A DNA stretch of 64,000 nt from Streptomyces ambofaciens ATCC 23877 (GTDB lineage Bacteria; Actinomycetota; Actinomycetes; Streptomycetales; Streptomycetaceae). This document shows, piece by piece, positions 1-9,050 of the stretch. The stretch is taken from positions 5,071,001 to 5,135,000 of the forward strand of contig NZ_CP012382.1 in the NCBI RefSeq assembly GCF_001267885.1. Reading direction: 5' to 3'. A model generated the notes under the pieces. It saw only the letters and a list, made by a program, of their open reading frames with translations. It made no database searches and was not told the origin of the DNA. Positions within the stretch are counted from its first letter, which is position 1. Each line of letters begins with the position of its first letter. Position numbers and translations under genes: made by a program.

Positions 1-126
1 TTCGGGCTGACCGTGCTGCCGGCCACCGCCCTCGCCCTCGTCATCACCTTCGTCCTGCGCTTCGCCGGGACGGAGGCGCTCGTGTACCTCCCGCGCAGGC
101 GTCGTACGTCAAGGAGTGACGCATGA
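1..126 (+). CDS. C-terminal end of a membrane protein (partial)
   Basis: Reading frame open from the window edge to a TGA at 124-126. The visible 41 residues hold one hydrophobic segment (about residues 3-23) followed by a short loop and an Arg-rich tail (RRRRTSR), the usual cytoplasmic end of a polytopic membrane protein. The stop overlaps the ATG of the next gene (ATGA), so the two are translationally coupled. Known context: Streptomyces GlxA-type copper-radical oxidases are coupled to the cellulose-synthase-like glycosyltransferase CslA. A family 2 glycosyltransferase is therefore a reasonable guess, but nothing in the visible residues proves it. Confidence 0.6.
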   Translation, partial: FGLTVLPATALALVITFVLRFAGTEALVYLPRRRRTSRSDA

Positions 127-2534
127 GAAGACCCCGACGGAGAACCTCCGCCCTCCTGGCGGTGTCCGCCCTCACCGGCGGCCTCCTGCTCACCGCCCCG
201 CAGCCCGCCTCCGCCGCCAACCTGATCACGAATCCGGGGTTCGAGACCGCGGGCACCGGCGGCATGCCGTACTGCTGGTCGAAGTCCGGCTGGGGCGACA
301 ACGACTTCACCTTCGAGACCGTCGGCGACGCCCACACCGGTACGAAGGCCATGAAGGTCGAGCTGACCCGCCGGACCGACGGCGACCGCAAGGCCCTGAT
401 CACCGAGTCCAACGCGTGCGCCCCGGTGGTGACGGTGGGCAAGCAGTACGACCTGTCGCTCTGGTACAAGACGACGACCCCGGACGCCTCCCTCACCCTC
501 TTCCGGCACGACGCCACCGCCGGCTGGCAGTACTGGACCGACCTGAAGACCCTGGACCTGGCGGCCGGCTGGACCGAGGCGAGCGTCCGCACCCCCGAGG
601 TCCCGGCCGGCACCGACCGCATCAGCTGGGGCGTCTCGGTCTACGGCACCGGCTCGGCGACCACCGACGACTACACGATGGAGCAGGTCGCCGACCCCGT
701 CCCGGACCCGGAGTGCACGGGGACCGCCGAGGAGTGCGCGAACGGCCGCTGGGACGTGCTGCCCACGCGCAACCCGGTGCGTTCCATGCACTCCGTCGTC
801 CTGCACAACGGCAAGGTCCTGCTGATCGCGGGCTCCGGCAACGACCCGGAGATGTTCGAGGCGGGGACCTTCACCTCGGCCGTCTACGACCCGCAGACCG
901 GCACGTACGAGACGATCCCGACGCCCAAGGACATGTTCTGCGCCGGGCACGTGCAGCTCAAGGACGGCCGGGTCCTCGTCATGAGCGGCAACAAGGGCTA
1001 CCCGTCGGCGGACGGCACGGTCGGCTACCAGGGCTACAAGGACTCGTACGTCTTCGACCCGGAGACCGAGACCTACACGAAGACCGGCGACATGAACGAC
1101 GGCCACTGGTACCCGTCGGCGACGATCCTCGGCAACGGCGACGTCATCTCCTTCGGCGGCCTGCGTGAGGACTCCACCGGCTCGGTGACGGCCGAACGGT
1201 GGTCGGACGAGCAGCAGAAGTGGCTGCCGACCTGGCAGGTCAACCAGACCTGGTCGTACTGGGGTCTGTACCCGTCGATGATCCTGATGCAGGACGGCCG
1301 GCTCTTCTACTCGGGCAGCCACGTCTTCGGCAACAACATCCCGGGCACCGGCTCGGCGATCTACGACTACGAGGGCAACACCATCACGCAGGTCCCCGGG
1401 CTCCAGGACAAGGACGTGCGGGACCAGTCCGCCAGCGTGCTGCTGCCCCCGGCGCAGGACCAGAAGGTGCTGACGATCGGCGGCGGCAACATCGACTCCA
1501 ACCCGGACGCCAACCGCCTCACCGACATCATCGACCTCAAGCAGCCCAACCCGACGTACGTCGCCGGGCCGCCGCTCCCGCAGGGCACCGTCGATCTCGG
1601 CAACGGCCCGGTCCCGCAGACCGGCGGCCAGGGCAAGATGTACCCCTCCACCGTCCTGCTCCCCGACGGCAAGGTCCTGGAGACCGGCGGCGCCCTGCAC
1701 AACCGGGCGGACCCCGTCTACGAGACGTCGATCTTCGACCCGCGGACGGAGACCTTCGACCCGGTCGCCCCCGACCCGGAGGCCCGCGGCTACCACTCCT
1801 CGGCGTTCCTGCTGCCCGACGGGCGGGTCATGACCACCGGCGACAACCCGGGCAACGGCTCGTGGAACCACGACGTCTCGATCTACACCCCGCCCTACCT
1901 GCTGAAGGGCGAGCGTCCGGCGATCACCTCGGTCATCGACACCGAGTGGACCTACGGCGACACCCAGCGGATCACCGTCGACCGGCCGATCGCCAAGGCC
2001 GAGCTGATCCGCCCGGCCGCCGTCACCCACTCCTCGGACCCGAACCAGCGGTTCGTGGACCTGCCGCTGTCGGTGGACGGCGACAACGTCGACCTCAACG
2101 TCACCAGCAACCCCGACCTCGCGCCGCCCGGCTGGTACATGCTCTTCGCGGTCGACGCGGGCGGCGTCCCGTCCGTGGCGAAGTGGGTGCACCTCGACGG
2201 TCCGCGGGCGCTCAGCACCAAGGACGCCTCCGCGCACGTCCACTCCTTCGCGGACGCCCCGCGGGGCAAGGTGTCCAAGCCCGGCAAGAAGCGCACCTCG
2301 CAGCCGGTCGCCCCCACCGTCTCCGGCTGCGACCGGCACTACGGCTCCGCCAACGTCTGCGTGCCGACCGCCTTCCCGGCCGAGGTGAAGCGGACGACCG
2401 CCGCCCGCTGCGACTGGCTGGCGCGCAACGAGTACGGCCGCCTCGAGGTCAACGGCAAGGACGACCCGCTGCGCCTGGACCCGGACGGGGACGGCGTCGC
2501 CTGCGGCAAGGGGGACGTGCGGAAGAAGCGCTGA
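123..2534 (+). CDS. Secreted copper-radical oxidase (galactose/glyoxal oxidase family) with excalibur domain
   Basis: 803 aa. A Sec signal peptide ends near ASAAN (about residue 31). A beta-sandwich carbohydrate-binding-like domain follows (about 32-190), then a Kelch propeller with repeated DGRV/GG blades, a DUF1929-type C-terminal domain, and a C-terminal excalibur motif (DPDGDGVAC). All candidate active-site residues are visible: Cys273 (MFCAGH) and Tyr330 (HWYPS) for the thioether cofactor, Tyr557-His558 (GYHSS) and His636 (VTHSS) as copper ligands. The Tyr330-Tyr557 spacing (227) equals the one I recall for Streptomyces GlxA. It should oxidise an alcohol or aldehyde, probably on a surface glycan, releasing H2O2. 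The start overlaps the upstream stop. The extra N- and C-terminal modules make it larger than GlxA (about 645 aa), so it is probably a paralogue. Confidence 0.88.
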   Translation: MRRPRRRTSALLAVSALTGGLLLTAPQPASAANLITNPGFETAGTGGMPYCWSKSGWGDNDFTFETVGDAHTGTKAMKVELTRRTDGDRKALITESNACAPVVTVGKQYDLSLWYKTTTPDASLTLFRHDATAGWQYWTDLKTLDLAAGWTEASVRTPEVPAGTDRISWGVSVYGTGSATTDDYTMEQVADPVPDPECTGTAEECANGRWDVLPTRNPVRSMHSVVLHNGKVLLIAGSGNDPEMFEAGTFTSAVYDPQTGTYETIPTPKDMFCAGHVQLKDGRVLVMSGNKGYPSADGTVGYQGYKDSYVFDPETETYTKTGDMNDGHWYPSATILGNGDVISFGGLREDSTGSVTAERWSDEQQKWLPTWQVNQTWSYWGLYPSMILMQDGRLFYSGSHVFGNNIPGTGSAIYDYEGNTITQVPGLQDKDVRDQSASVLLPPAQDQKVLTIGGGNIDSNPDANRLTDIIDLKQPNPTYVAGPPLPQGTVDLGNGPVPQTGGQGKMYPSTVLLPDGKVLETGGALHNRADPVYETSIFDPRTETFDPVAPDPEARGYHSSAFLLPDGRVMTTGDNPGNGSWNHDVSIYTPPYLLKGERPAITSVIDTEWTYGDTQRITVDRPIAKAELIRPAAVTHSSDPNQRFVDLPLSVDGDNVDLNVTSNPDLAPPGWYMLFAVDAGGVPSVAKWVHLDGPRALSTKDASAHVHSFADAPRGKVSKPGKKRTSQPVAPTVSGCDRHYGSANVCVPTAFPAEVKRTTAARCDWLARNEYGRLEVNGKDDPLRLDPDGDGVACGKGDVRKKR

Positions 2535-2546
2535 GGCGCCGACGCG

Positions 2547-3278
2547 CTAGCGCTCCGGCGCGAACTCCGTGAGGGCGCGCTCCACGATGGCCTCCAGCTG
2601 CTCGTGGTGCGCGCCCTTCCAGTACGCCCGCCCGCACGCCCGGCACCGCGCGAACACGTCGTACGACCGCTGGGTACCGCCCTTGAGCTGGTCCGCCACG
2701 TCCTCCTTGGAGGCTTCCTCCAGCAGTCCGTTGCAGGCGGTGCACCGCGTCCAGGGGCGCAGCCGCGGCCGGAACCGGTCCAGGACCTCGCGGAGCTGTT
2801 CCTCCGGGCGGGTGTCGTAGACGTAGCCGCCGGCCCACAGCTCGCGGCGGCGCAGCAGGCCGCGGTCGCGGCTGAGCATGACCCGCTTCTCGGCCGCCGA
2901 CAGCGCGGCGAGCGCCGGGTCGCCGAGGTCGGCCGACTCGTACGCCGTGTCCACGCCGAGCAGGCGCAGCCGGCGGGCCAGGGTCCCGAGGTGCACGTCG
3001 AGCAGGAAGCGCAGCGGGGCGCCCGGCACCTGCTGGGGGCGCTCGACGGCCCGTACGCGCACCGACTCGCCGCCCGCCGGGACGTGTCCTGGCGGCACTC
3101 GGCGGCCGTCCACCAGGAGGTCGCCGACCTCGGTCAGCGGGACGCCGAGGGACTCGACGAGGTGGCCGAGCGTGGAGACGCCGTCGGTGGCGGCGCGGGC
3201 GGTGCCGGTGGGCCGGGCCCGCGGGACGAACAGGCGCAGCTCGGGGGCGATTTCGACGTCGATCTCGGGTCCGTTCAC
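2547..3278 (-). CDS. Mut7-C RNase domain protein with N-terminal ubiquitin-like domain
   Basis: 243 aa, GTG start. Residues 1-90 form a ThiS/MoaD-like (Mut7-C ubiquitin) domain. From about residue 85 the Mut7-C RNase (PIN-like) domain begins (FLLDVHLGTLARRLRLLG), with conserved acidic residues in GVDTAYES and in LSRDRGLLRR. The C-terminus carries a zinc ribbon, two CxxC knuckles in CTACNG and CRACGR. Members of this family are predicted RNA-processing nucleases; substrates are unknown. It is convergent with the oxidase gene, 12 bp away, with no room for a long terminator. Confidence 0.85.
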   Translation of the reverse strand: MNGPEIDVEIAPELRLFVPRARPTGTARAATDGVSTLGHLVESLGVPLTEVGDLLVDGRRVPPGHVPAGGESVRVRAVERPQQVPGAPLRFLLDVHLGTLARRLRLLGVDTAYESADLGDPALAALSAAEKRVMLSRDRGLLRRRELWAGGYVYDTRPEEQLREVLDRFRPRLRPWTRCTACNGLLEEASKEDVADQLKGGTQRSYDVFARCRACGRAYWKGAHHEQLEAIVERALTEFAPER

Positions 3279-3311
3279 CCAGCCAGGATGCCACGGCGCG
3301 AGGCCGTGGCC

Positions 3312-3965
3312 TCAGCCTTTTCCGGGCGCCGGCAGGCCGTGCTCCAGGACGTCCAGGGCGCGCTCCACCAGGACGGCCAGGTCCTCCTCGTGGCCGTGCT
3401 CGGCCCAGTACCGCGTGACCTCCATGAGACCGCCGGCCAGGGACATCGACAGGACCCGCACCTCCAGCCCCTGAGGGTCGAGACCGGTGCGGTCGGCGAG
3501 GGCGCGGCCGAGCAGCCGACCCGTGACCGACATGCGCTCCAGCATCCGCGAGCGCACCGCGGGGACTTCGGCCAGCAGCCGGGTCCGCAGCCGGGTCAGC
3601 TCGGCCTCCTCGCCGACGCCGAGTTCCATCGCCTTGCGCAGGGCGTGCCGCAGGGCGGCCGGCCACGGCTCGTCGCCGGGCCGGGCGGCGAGCTCCGCCG
3701 CCATCACCGGGTCGTACGCGTCCGTGAGGACGATGTCCTCCTTGACCGGGAAGTAGCGGAAGACGGTCGACGGAGACACCTCGGCCCGGTCGGCGATCTG
3801 CTCGATCGTCGTCGCCTCGTAGCCCCGCTCCCGGATCAGCCCGTAGGCCGCGGCGCGGATCGCCTGGCGGGTCCGGGTCTTCTTGCGCTCCCGCAGACCC
3901 GGCCGCGGGCCGTCGGCGCGGGAGCGGGGGGATGGTGCGGCCGTCATGGGGCCATTGTCGGCCAC
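3312..3965 (-). CDS. TetR-family transcriptional regulator
   Basis: 217 aa from a GTG at 3965; an in-frame ATG seven codons in (3947) is an alternative start. The N-terminal helix-turn-helix is clear (about residues 30-75: TRQAIRAAAYGLIRERGY, TIEQIADRAEVSPSTVFRYF). The C-terminal ligand domain is unassigned. It lies 21 bp downstream of the hemolysin III gene on the same strand and is probably co-transcribed with it. The palindrome in front of that gene (4703-4720) is the likely operator, which would make this an autoregulated operon. Ligand unknown. Confidence 0.85.
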   Translation of the reverse strand: MADNGPMTAAPSPRSRADGPRPGLRERKKTRTRQAIRAAAYGLIRERGYEATTIEQIADRAEVSPSTVFRYFPVKEDIVLTDAYDPVMAAELAARPGDEPWPAALRHALRKAMELGVGEEAELTRLRTRLLAEVPAVRSRMLERMSVTGRLLGRALADRTGLDPQGLEVRVLSMSLAGGLMEVTRYWAEHGHEEDLAVLVERALDVLEHGLPAPGKG

Positions 3966-3986
3966 GCCCGCCGTGGTGCGCCCCGC

Positions 3987-4691
3987 CTAGTAGGCGATGA
4001 GCGAGATCCCCACGTAGTGCGCGATGAAGGCGGCCAGGGTGAAGGAGTGGAAGACCTCGTGGAAGCCGAACCAGCGCGGTGAGGGGTTGGGCCGCTGGAG
4101 CCCGTAGATCACGCCGCCCGCGCTGTAGAGGAGGCCGCCCACGACCACGAGGACCAGCACGGCGACGCCGCCGGCCCGCATGAACTCGGGGAGGTAGAAG
4201 ACGGCGGCCCAGCCCATCGCGAGGTAGCAGGGCGTGTAGAGCCAGCGCGGGGCGCCGACCCAGAAGACGCGGAAGAGGATGCCCGCCGCCGCGGCGGCCC
4301 AGATGCCCCACAGCAGCCACTGGCCCTTGGCCTCCGGCAGCAGCAGCATCGTGAGCGGGGTGTAGGTGCCCGCGATGATCAGGAAGATGTTGGCGTGGTC
4401 GAGGCGGCGCAGCACGCCGTCCATGCGCGGGCTCCAGTTGCCCCGGTGGTAGAGCGCGCTGACACCGAACAGCAGACAGGCCGTCAGGACGTAGATCCCG
4501 CAGGCGACGCGTGCTTCGGACGACTCGGCGAGGGCGGTGAGGACCAGGCCGGCGACGAGAACGGCCGGAAACATGCCGAGATGCAGCCAGCCGCGCAGCT
4601 TCGGCTTGACGGGGTGCGGCAATGAGAGCGCCACCGGGCCGTGGCCAGCGGCCTGCGTGTCCCTGGGCGCGTCGGAGGCGGACGCAGTCAT
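3987..4691 (-). CDS. Hemolysin III / PAQR-family membrane protein
   Basis: 234 aa. Seven hydrophobic segments and the family signatures: His in SALYHRGNWSP after TM2, LDHANIFLIIAGTYTPL in TM3, and the C-terminal FHEVFHSFTLAAFIAHYVG with two His. These three regions supply the Asp/His metal site of PAQR proteins. The frame stays open further upstream, but residues before MTASASDAP look non-native and that extension would cover the palindromic promoter element, so I use the ATG at 4691. Function in bacteria is unsettled (membrane homeostasis or hydrolase); haemolysis is only a historical name. First gene of the operon with the TetR regulator. Confidence 0.85.
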   Translation of the reverse strand: MTASASDAPRDTQAAGHGPVALSLPHPVKPKLRGWLHLGMFPAVLVAGLVLTALAESSEARVACGIYVLTACLLFGVSALYHRGNWSPRMDGVLRRLDHANIFLIIAGTYTPLTMLLLPEAKGQWLLWGIWAAAAAGILFRVFWVGAPRWLYTPCYLAMGWAAVFYLPEFMRAGGVAVLVLVVVGGLLYSAGGVIYGLQRPNPSPRWFGFHEVFHSFTLAAFIAHYVGISLIAY

Positions 4692-4702
4692 GGGGCCATC
4701 GT

Positions 4703-4720
4703 ACCTACGGGACCGTAAGT
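4703..4720. promoter_or_regulatory. Candidate TetR operator upstream of the hemolysin III gene
   Basis: An 18-bp inverted repeat (ACCTACGGGACCGTAAGT) has two 8-bp arms with one mismatch around a 2-bp centre. It lies 12 bp upstream of the ATG at 4691 and 737 bp from the TetR start, in the same transcript direction. TetR proteins bind palindromes of this size. Assignment to the adjacent regulator is inferred. Confidence 0.6.
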
Positions 4721-4977
4721 TACGCATCAGTACGGGGGCTTGCCGCAGGGGAGTGGCCAGCATCTCACGGGGTGCCGTACCTCGCATCCCGGCCTCCGAT
4801 ACGTGGCGATCCTCACGCCGCTCAGGTGTGACGCCCTCTGGACAGATGGGCACTCACGTCGGATGATCAAATGAGTGCGGTCGACACCGGATGAGCGCCC
4901 ACGAGGACGACGTCACGCATCCGGGTCGCAGCCCCCACGGGGCCTCCCAACAAAAAACCCCTCATTTAGGAGCAATC

Positions 4978-6807
4978 GTGGCGCGCGACATCGCTGCTCC
5001 CCCCGTCCCCACCAACCACCAGGAGCTGATCTCGTGGGTGAACGAGATCGCCGAACTGACCCAGCCGGACGAAGTGGTCTGGTGTGACGGATCCGAGGCC
5101 GAGTACGAGCGCCTGTGCGAGGAGCTCGTGGCGAAGGGCACCTTCCGCAAGCTCGACCCCATCAAGCGCCCCAACTCCTACTACGCGGCCTCCGACCCCT
5201 CCGACGTCGCGCGCGTCGAGGACCGGACCTTCATCTGCTCCGCCAAGGAGGAGGACGCCGGCCCGACCAACCACTGGAAGGACCCCGCCGAGATGCGGGA
5301 GATCTTCCGCGGCACGGGCGGCGAGGGCGGTCTGTTCCGCGGCTCGATGCGCGGCCGGACCATGTACGTCGTGCCCTTCTGCATGGGCCCGCTAGGCTCC
5401 CCGCTCGCCGCGCTCGGTGTCGAGATCACCGACTCCGCGTACGTCGCCGTCTCCATGCGCACGATGACCCGCATGGGACAGCCGGTCCTGGACGAGCTCG
5501 GCGACGAGGGCTTCTTCGTCAAGGCCGTGCACACCCTCGGCGCCCCTCTCGCGGAGGGTGAGGCGGACGTGCCGTGGCCGTGCAACAGCACCAAGTACAT
5601 CTCGCACTTCCCCGAGGACCGCGAGATCTGGTCCTACGGCTCCGGCTACGGCGGCAACGCCCTGCTCGGCAAGAAGTGCTACGCCCTGCGCATCGCCTCC
5701 GTCATGGCCCGCGACGAGGGCTGGCTCGCCGAGCACATGCTCGTGCTGAAACTGACCCCGCCCACCGGGGAGCCCAAGTACGTGGCCGCCGCCTTCCCGT
5801 CGGCCTGCGGCAAGACCAACCTCGCCATGCTGGAGCCCACGATCTCCGGCTGGACCGTGGAGACCATCGGCGACGACATCGCCTGGATGCGCTTCGGTGA
5901 GGACGGCCGCCTGTACGCCATCAACCCCGAGGCCGGCTTCTTCGGCGTCGCGCCCGGCACCGGCGAGCACACCAACGCCAACGCCATGAAGACCCTGTGG
6001 GGCAACTCGGTCTTCACCAACGTCGCCCTCACCGACGACGGCGACGTGTGGTGGGAGGGCATGACCGAGGAGACGCCCGCCCACCTCACCGACTGGAAGG
6101 GCAACGACTGGACGCCCGAGTCCCAGACGCCCGCCGCGCACCCCAACGCCCGCTTCACCACCCCCGCCGCGCAGTGCCCGATCATCGCGCCGGAGTGGGA
6201 GGACCCCAAGGGCGTGCCGATCTCCGCGATCCTCTTCGGCGGGCGCCGCGCCACCGCCGTACCGCTGGTCACCGAGTCCTTCGACTGGAACCACGGCGTC
6301 TTCCTCGGCGCCAACGTGGCCTCCGAGAAGACCGCCGCCGCCGAGGGCAAGGTCGGCGAGCTGCGCCGCGACCCCTTCGCCATGCTGCCGTTCTGCGGCT
6401 ACAACATGGGCGACTACATGGGCCACTGGGTCGACGTGGCCAAGGACAAGGACCAGTCCAAGCTGCCCAAGATCTACTACGTCAACTGGTTCCGCAAGGA
6501 CGACGAGGGCAGGTTCGTCTGGCCGGGCTTCGGTGAGAACGGCCGCGTCCTGAAGTGGATCGTGGAGCGCCTGGAGGGCAGGGCGGACGGCGTCGAGACC
6601 CCGATCGGCGTGCTGCCGACCAAGGAGTCCCTCGACACCGACGGCCTCGACCTGGCCGACGCCGACCTGGACTTCCTGCTCAGCGTCGACAAGGAGGTGT
6701 GGCGCGAGGAGGCGGCACTCGTCCCCGAGCACCTCAACACCTTCGGCGACCACACGCCCACCGAGCTGTGGGACCAGTACCGGGCGCTGGTGCAGCGCCT
6801 GGGCTGA
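4978..6807 (+). CDS. pckG: Phosphoenolpyruvate carboxykinase (GTP)
   Basis: 609 aa from a GTG at 4978 preceded by AGGAG (4968-4972). The frame is open further upstream, but the family length (about 607 aa) and this ribosome binding site fix the start. It catalyses oxaloacetate + GTP to PEP + GDP + CO2, the entry step of gluconeogenesis. The GTP-class P-loop [13 protein letters not shown] (Lys279, reactive Cys277) is present. So are the kinase-2 aspartates (TIGDDIAWM), the nucleotide-binding ILFGGRR stretch and the substrate Arg region near the N-terminus ([13 protein letters not shown]). Monocistronic and divergent from the hemolysin III operon. Confidence 0.97.
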   Translation: MARDIAAPPVPTNHQELISWVNEIAELTQPDEVVWCDGSEAEYERLCEELVAKGTFRKLDPIKRPNSYYAASDPSDVARVEDRTFICSAKEEDAGPTNHWKDPAEMREIFRGTGGEGGLFRGSMRGRTMYVVPFCMGPLGSPLAALGVEITDSAYVAVSMRTMTRMGQPVLDELGDEGFFVKAVHTLGAPLAEGEADVPWPCNSTKYISHFPEDREIWSYGSGYGGNALLGKKCYALRIASVMARDEGWLAEHMLVLKLTPPTGEPKYVAAAFPSACGKTNLAMLEPTISGWTVETIGDDIAWMRFGEDGRLYAINPEAGFFGVAPGTGEHTNANAMKTLWGNSVFTNVALTDDGDVWWEGMTEETPAHLTDWKGNDWTPESQTPAAHPNARFTTPAAQCPIIAPEWEDPKGVPISAILFGGRRATAVPLVTESFDWNHGVFLGANVASEKTAAAEGKVGELRRDPFAMLPFCGYNMGDYMGHWVDVAKDKDQSKLPKIYYVNWFRKDDEGRFVWPGFGENGRVLKWIVERLEGRADGVETPIGVLPTKESLDTDGLDLADADLDFLLSVDKEVWREEAALVPEHLNTFGDHTPTELWDQYRALVQRLG

Positions 6808-7169
6808 GCAGCGTCGCCGCGAAGCTCCGCGGCCGGTCCGACTAGCCCTGACCCGCGAAGTCGTCACGAAGGCCGGTCGCGAGGGGGGCTCCCCGCGCTC
6901 CAGTAGCTCGCAGTACCCCGGAGCACGGGGAGTTCCCGGTCGGGCCGGGTCACCGCACAACGGCGTGCGGAGGACCCGGCCCTTCGGCATGTCCGCCCCC
7001 TGACCAGAACGCGCCGTTCCCCTTCGCCACGCCGTCGGAACTCCGCGGTGACGAGGTGTGACGCGGTGTACGCTCCCGATCTTGCGCGACCCGAACGGCT
7101 GTTCCCCGCCCCGCGGGGAGGGGGTGCCGTGACCGGAGGGGTCGCCGACACAGCCTGTGGGGGGCACAG
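6808..7169. other. Intergenic region, no gene seen
   Basis: 362 bp between pckG and the secreted propeller gene. I see no coding frame with proper codon bias on either strand. A small GC hairpin (7104-7118, CCCCGC/GCGGGG) and a TACGCT hexamer near 7068 that could be a -10 box are the only features; no convincing -35 pairs with it. A G-rich run just before 7170 may serve as ribosome binding site for the next gene. Confidence 0.5.
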
Positions 7170-8912
7170 TTGAACACCGTCCGAGGTACCAGACACACCG
7201 CACGTCTCGCGGCCACGCTGCTCGCCGCCGTGCTCGCCGCCGGCGGCCTGACCGTCGTCGCCGCGCCCGCCGCGCACGCGGCGGCCTCCGACCTCGTGGC
7301 CAAGCTGCCGATCTCCTCGTTCTCGGCGCTGACGGTCGACTCCGCGCACCAGCGCGTGTACGTCGCCGACAGCAACCTGGGCCACTACGACAACAAGGGT
7401 CTCGTCGCCGTCTACGACTTCTCCGGCGAGCGCGTCACCACCATCACCACCACGCGCCACGTCTCCGGCCTCGCGCTGAACTCCGACGGCAGCGTGCTGC
7501 ACGTCGGCGGCCGGGACGGAATCCTGCGGTACGACACCACCACGTACCTGCCGCTCAGTGCCGCGGTGGCGGGCACCGACACCTGCGGCCGCAGCATGGC
7601 CTTCGCGGGCGGCAGGGCGTACCACACCGCGCCGTACGCCAACAGCATGTCGGACTGCGACACGACGCTCACGTACCTGGACTACAGCCAGACCGACAAC
7701 ACGTGGCAGCGCAGCGGCTGGCAGGACCACGGCAGGCTCCAGCTGGAGGCGGGCCCCGGCGACCGGCTGATGATGGGCCAGCCGGCGAACGCCAAGGCCG
7801 CCGACCCGTTCCTCGCGGTGTTCGACGCCGGCGGGACGACCCTGGTGCGTACGGCCGACCGCCGCTTCGCCGACGCCGAGGGCAAGGGCGCCGCGAACCT
7901 CAAGGACATGGCCTTCTCCGCGGACGGCACCAAGGTCGCCGTCGCCGACGCGGCCGCCGGCACCCGGCTGCTCGACAGCGGCGACCTGTCCGACGCCGCG
8001 ACCGGCTACCCGGCGCTGCCGTCCGGGGCCTCGGCCTCCGCCGTCGCCTTCAGCGGTGACGGCAAGTACCTCGCGCGCGGCGCCTCGGCCACCGGTGCGA
8101 CGCCCGACCTGCTGCTCTCGCCGGCCGACCCGTCCGACGCGACCCCCGCGCTGGAGTTCGCCTTCGAGGGCAGCCTCGACGGCGACCGGGTGGCACCGCG
8201 CGGACTGGAGTGGTCCGCCGACGGCTCCCGGCTGTTCGCGGTCACCACCAACACCGCCGGCAGCCAGTACTGGCTGCACGTCGTCCAGCCGCCGGCCGTG
8301 CAGTACGACACCCGCTTCGCCCAGGGGCCGACCCACAGCCCCGCCCGGGCGGTCGCGGGCGAGGCGCTGGCCGTGCGCGGCCGACTGGAACTGGACGGGC
8401 CGGCCCCGGCCGAGCCGCTGAAGGTCACGGCGACCCGCACCGACGCGGGCGGCACGCACGAGCTCGGCACGGCGACCGTCAAGGCGGACGGCACCTTCAC
8501 CGTGCTCGACGAGCCGGAGCTGATCGGCGACGCCACGTACACCGTGTCGTTCCTCGGCGACCTCACCCACCGCCCGGCCACCGACCTCACCCACACGGTG
8601 TCCGTCGGCAGGGCGGCCAGTTCGATCGCGCTCAGCGCCCCGGCCGAGGTGCCGATGGACACCGGCGTCCACCTCACCGGCACCTTCGCCGCACAGGGGA
8701 AGGCGCTGCCCGAGCGGGCGGTGCTCAAGGTGGAGCGCACCGACCGGCTCGGCACGGGCACCCTCTCGTCGGTGACGGTCGCCGCCGACGGCACCTTCAC
8801 CGTCGACGACCTGCCGCGCGCCCGCCGGAACACGACCTACACGGTCAGCTGGCCCGGCGACGACCTGCACGAGGGGTCCACCGCGTCGGCGACGGTCCGC
8901 GTCACCCGCTGA
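7170..8912 (+). CDS. Secreted beta-propeller (YVTN/WD-like) protein with two Ig-like repeats
   Basis: 580 aa. A TTG start at 7170 follows a GGGGGG run at 7159-7164, the only plausible start before the signal peptide (cleavage near AHAAASD, residue 34). Residues about 40-375 show repeated short blades with SADGT/LALNSDGS motifs typical of quinoprotein-like or YVTN propellers. Residues about 395-490 and 490-580 are two similar Ig-like units, each holding an ADGTFTV turn and ending in TYTVS(F/W)xGD. There is no cell-wall sorting signal or C-terminal membrane anchor, so the product should be released. No enzymatic motif; role unknown, possibly adhesion or matrix. Confidence 0.8.
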   Translation: MNTVRGTRHTARLAATLLAAVLAAGGLTVVAAPAAHAAASDLVAKLPISSFSALTVDSAHQRVYVADSNLGHYDNKGLVAVYDFSGERVTTITTTRHVSGLALNSDGSVLHVGGRDGILRYDTTTYLPLSAAVAGTDTCGRSMAFAGGRAYHTAPYANSMSDCDTTLTYLDYSQTDNTWQRSGWQDHGRLQLEAGPGDRLMMGQPANAKAADPFLAVFDAGGTTLVRTADRRFADAEGKGAANLKDMAFSADGTKVAVADAAAGTRLLDSGDLSDAATGYPALPSGASASAVAFSGDGKYLARGASATGATPDLLLSPADPSDATPALEFAFEGSLDGDRVAPRGLEWSADGSRLFAVTTNTAGSQYWLHVVQPPAVQYDTRFAQGPTHSPARAVAGEALAVRGRLELDGPAPAEPLKVTATRTDAGGTHELGTATVKADGTFTVLDEPELIGDATYTVSFLGDLTHRPATDLTHTVSVGRAASSIALSAPAEVPMDTGVHLTGTFAAQGKALPERAVLKVERTDRLGTGTLSSVTVAADGTFTVDDLPRARRNTTYTVSWPGDDLHEGSTASATVRVTR

Positions 8913-8926
8913 TCACGCGAAACACA

Positions 8927-8969
8927 CGGGCGGGGCACCGCGGGCAGGCTGCCCGCGGTGCCCCGCCCG
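8927..8969 (+). terminator. Perfect 21-bp GC hairpin terminator
   Basis: Arms 8927-8947 and 8949-8969 are perfect inverted complements (CGGGCGGGG... / ...CCCCGCCCG), 15 bp after the stop at 8912. There is no U tract, as usual for Streptomyces hairpin terminators. Confidence 0.85.
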
Positions 8970-9050
8970 CGGTACGGAGTGTGTGGCGCCCGGTCCGCGC
9001 GTCGCTGCGGGTGCACGCGGACCGGGGCCGTACGAGGGAGCCCGGAGGGC

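Noticed and set aside
2449..4320. Long minus-strand frame spanning the Mut7-C, TetR and hemolysin III genes
   Set aside because: It is Arg/Pro/Ala/Gly-rich, has no family motif and runs in a shifted frame through three well-recognised genes; typical of antisense or offset frames in 70% GC DNA.
5392..8870. Two long minus-strand frames (5392-7203 and 6864-8870)
   Set aside because: Both lie opposite pckG and the propeller protein, which have clear homology and third-position bias; the mirror frames show only Val/Gly/Ala/Arg-rich sequence.
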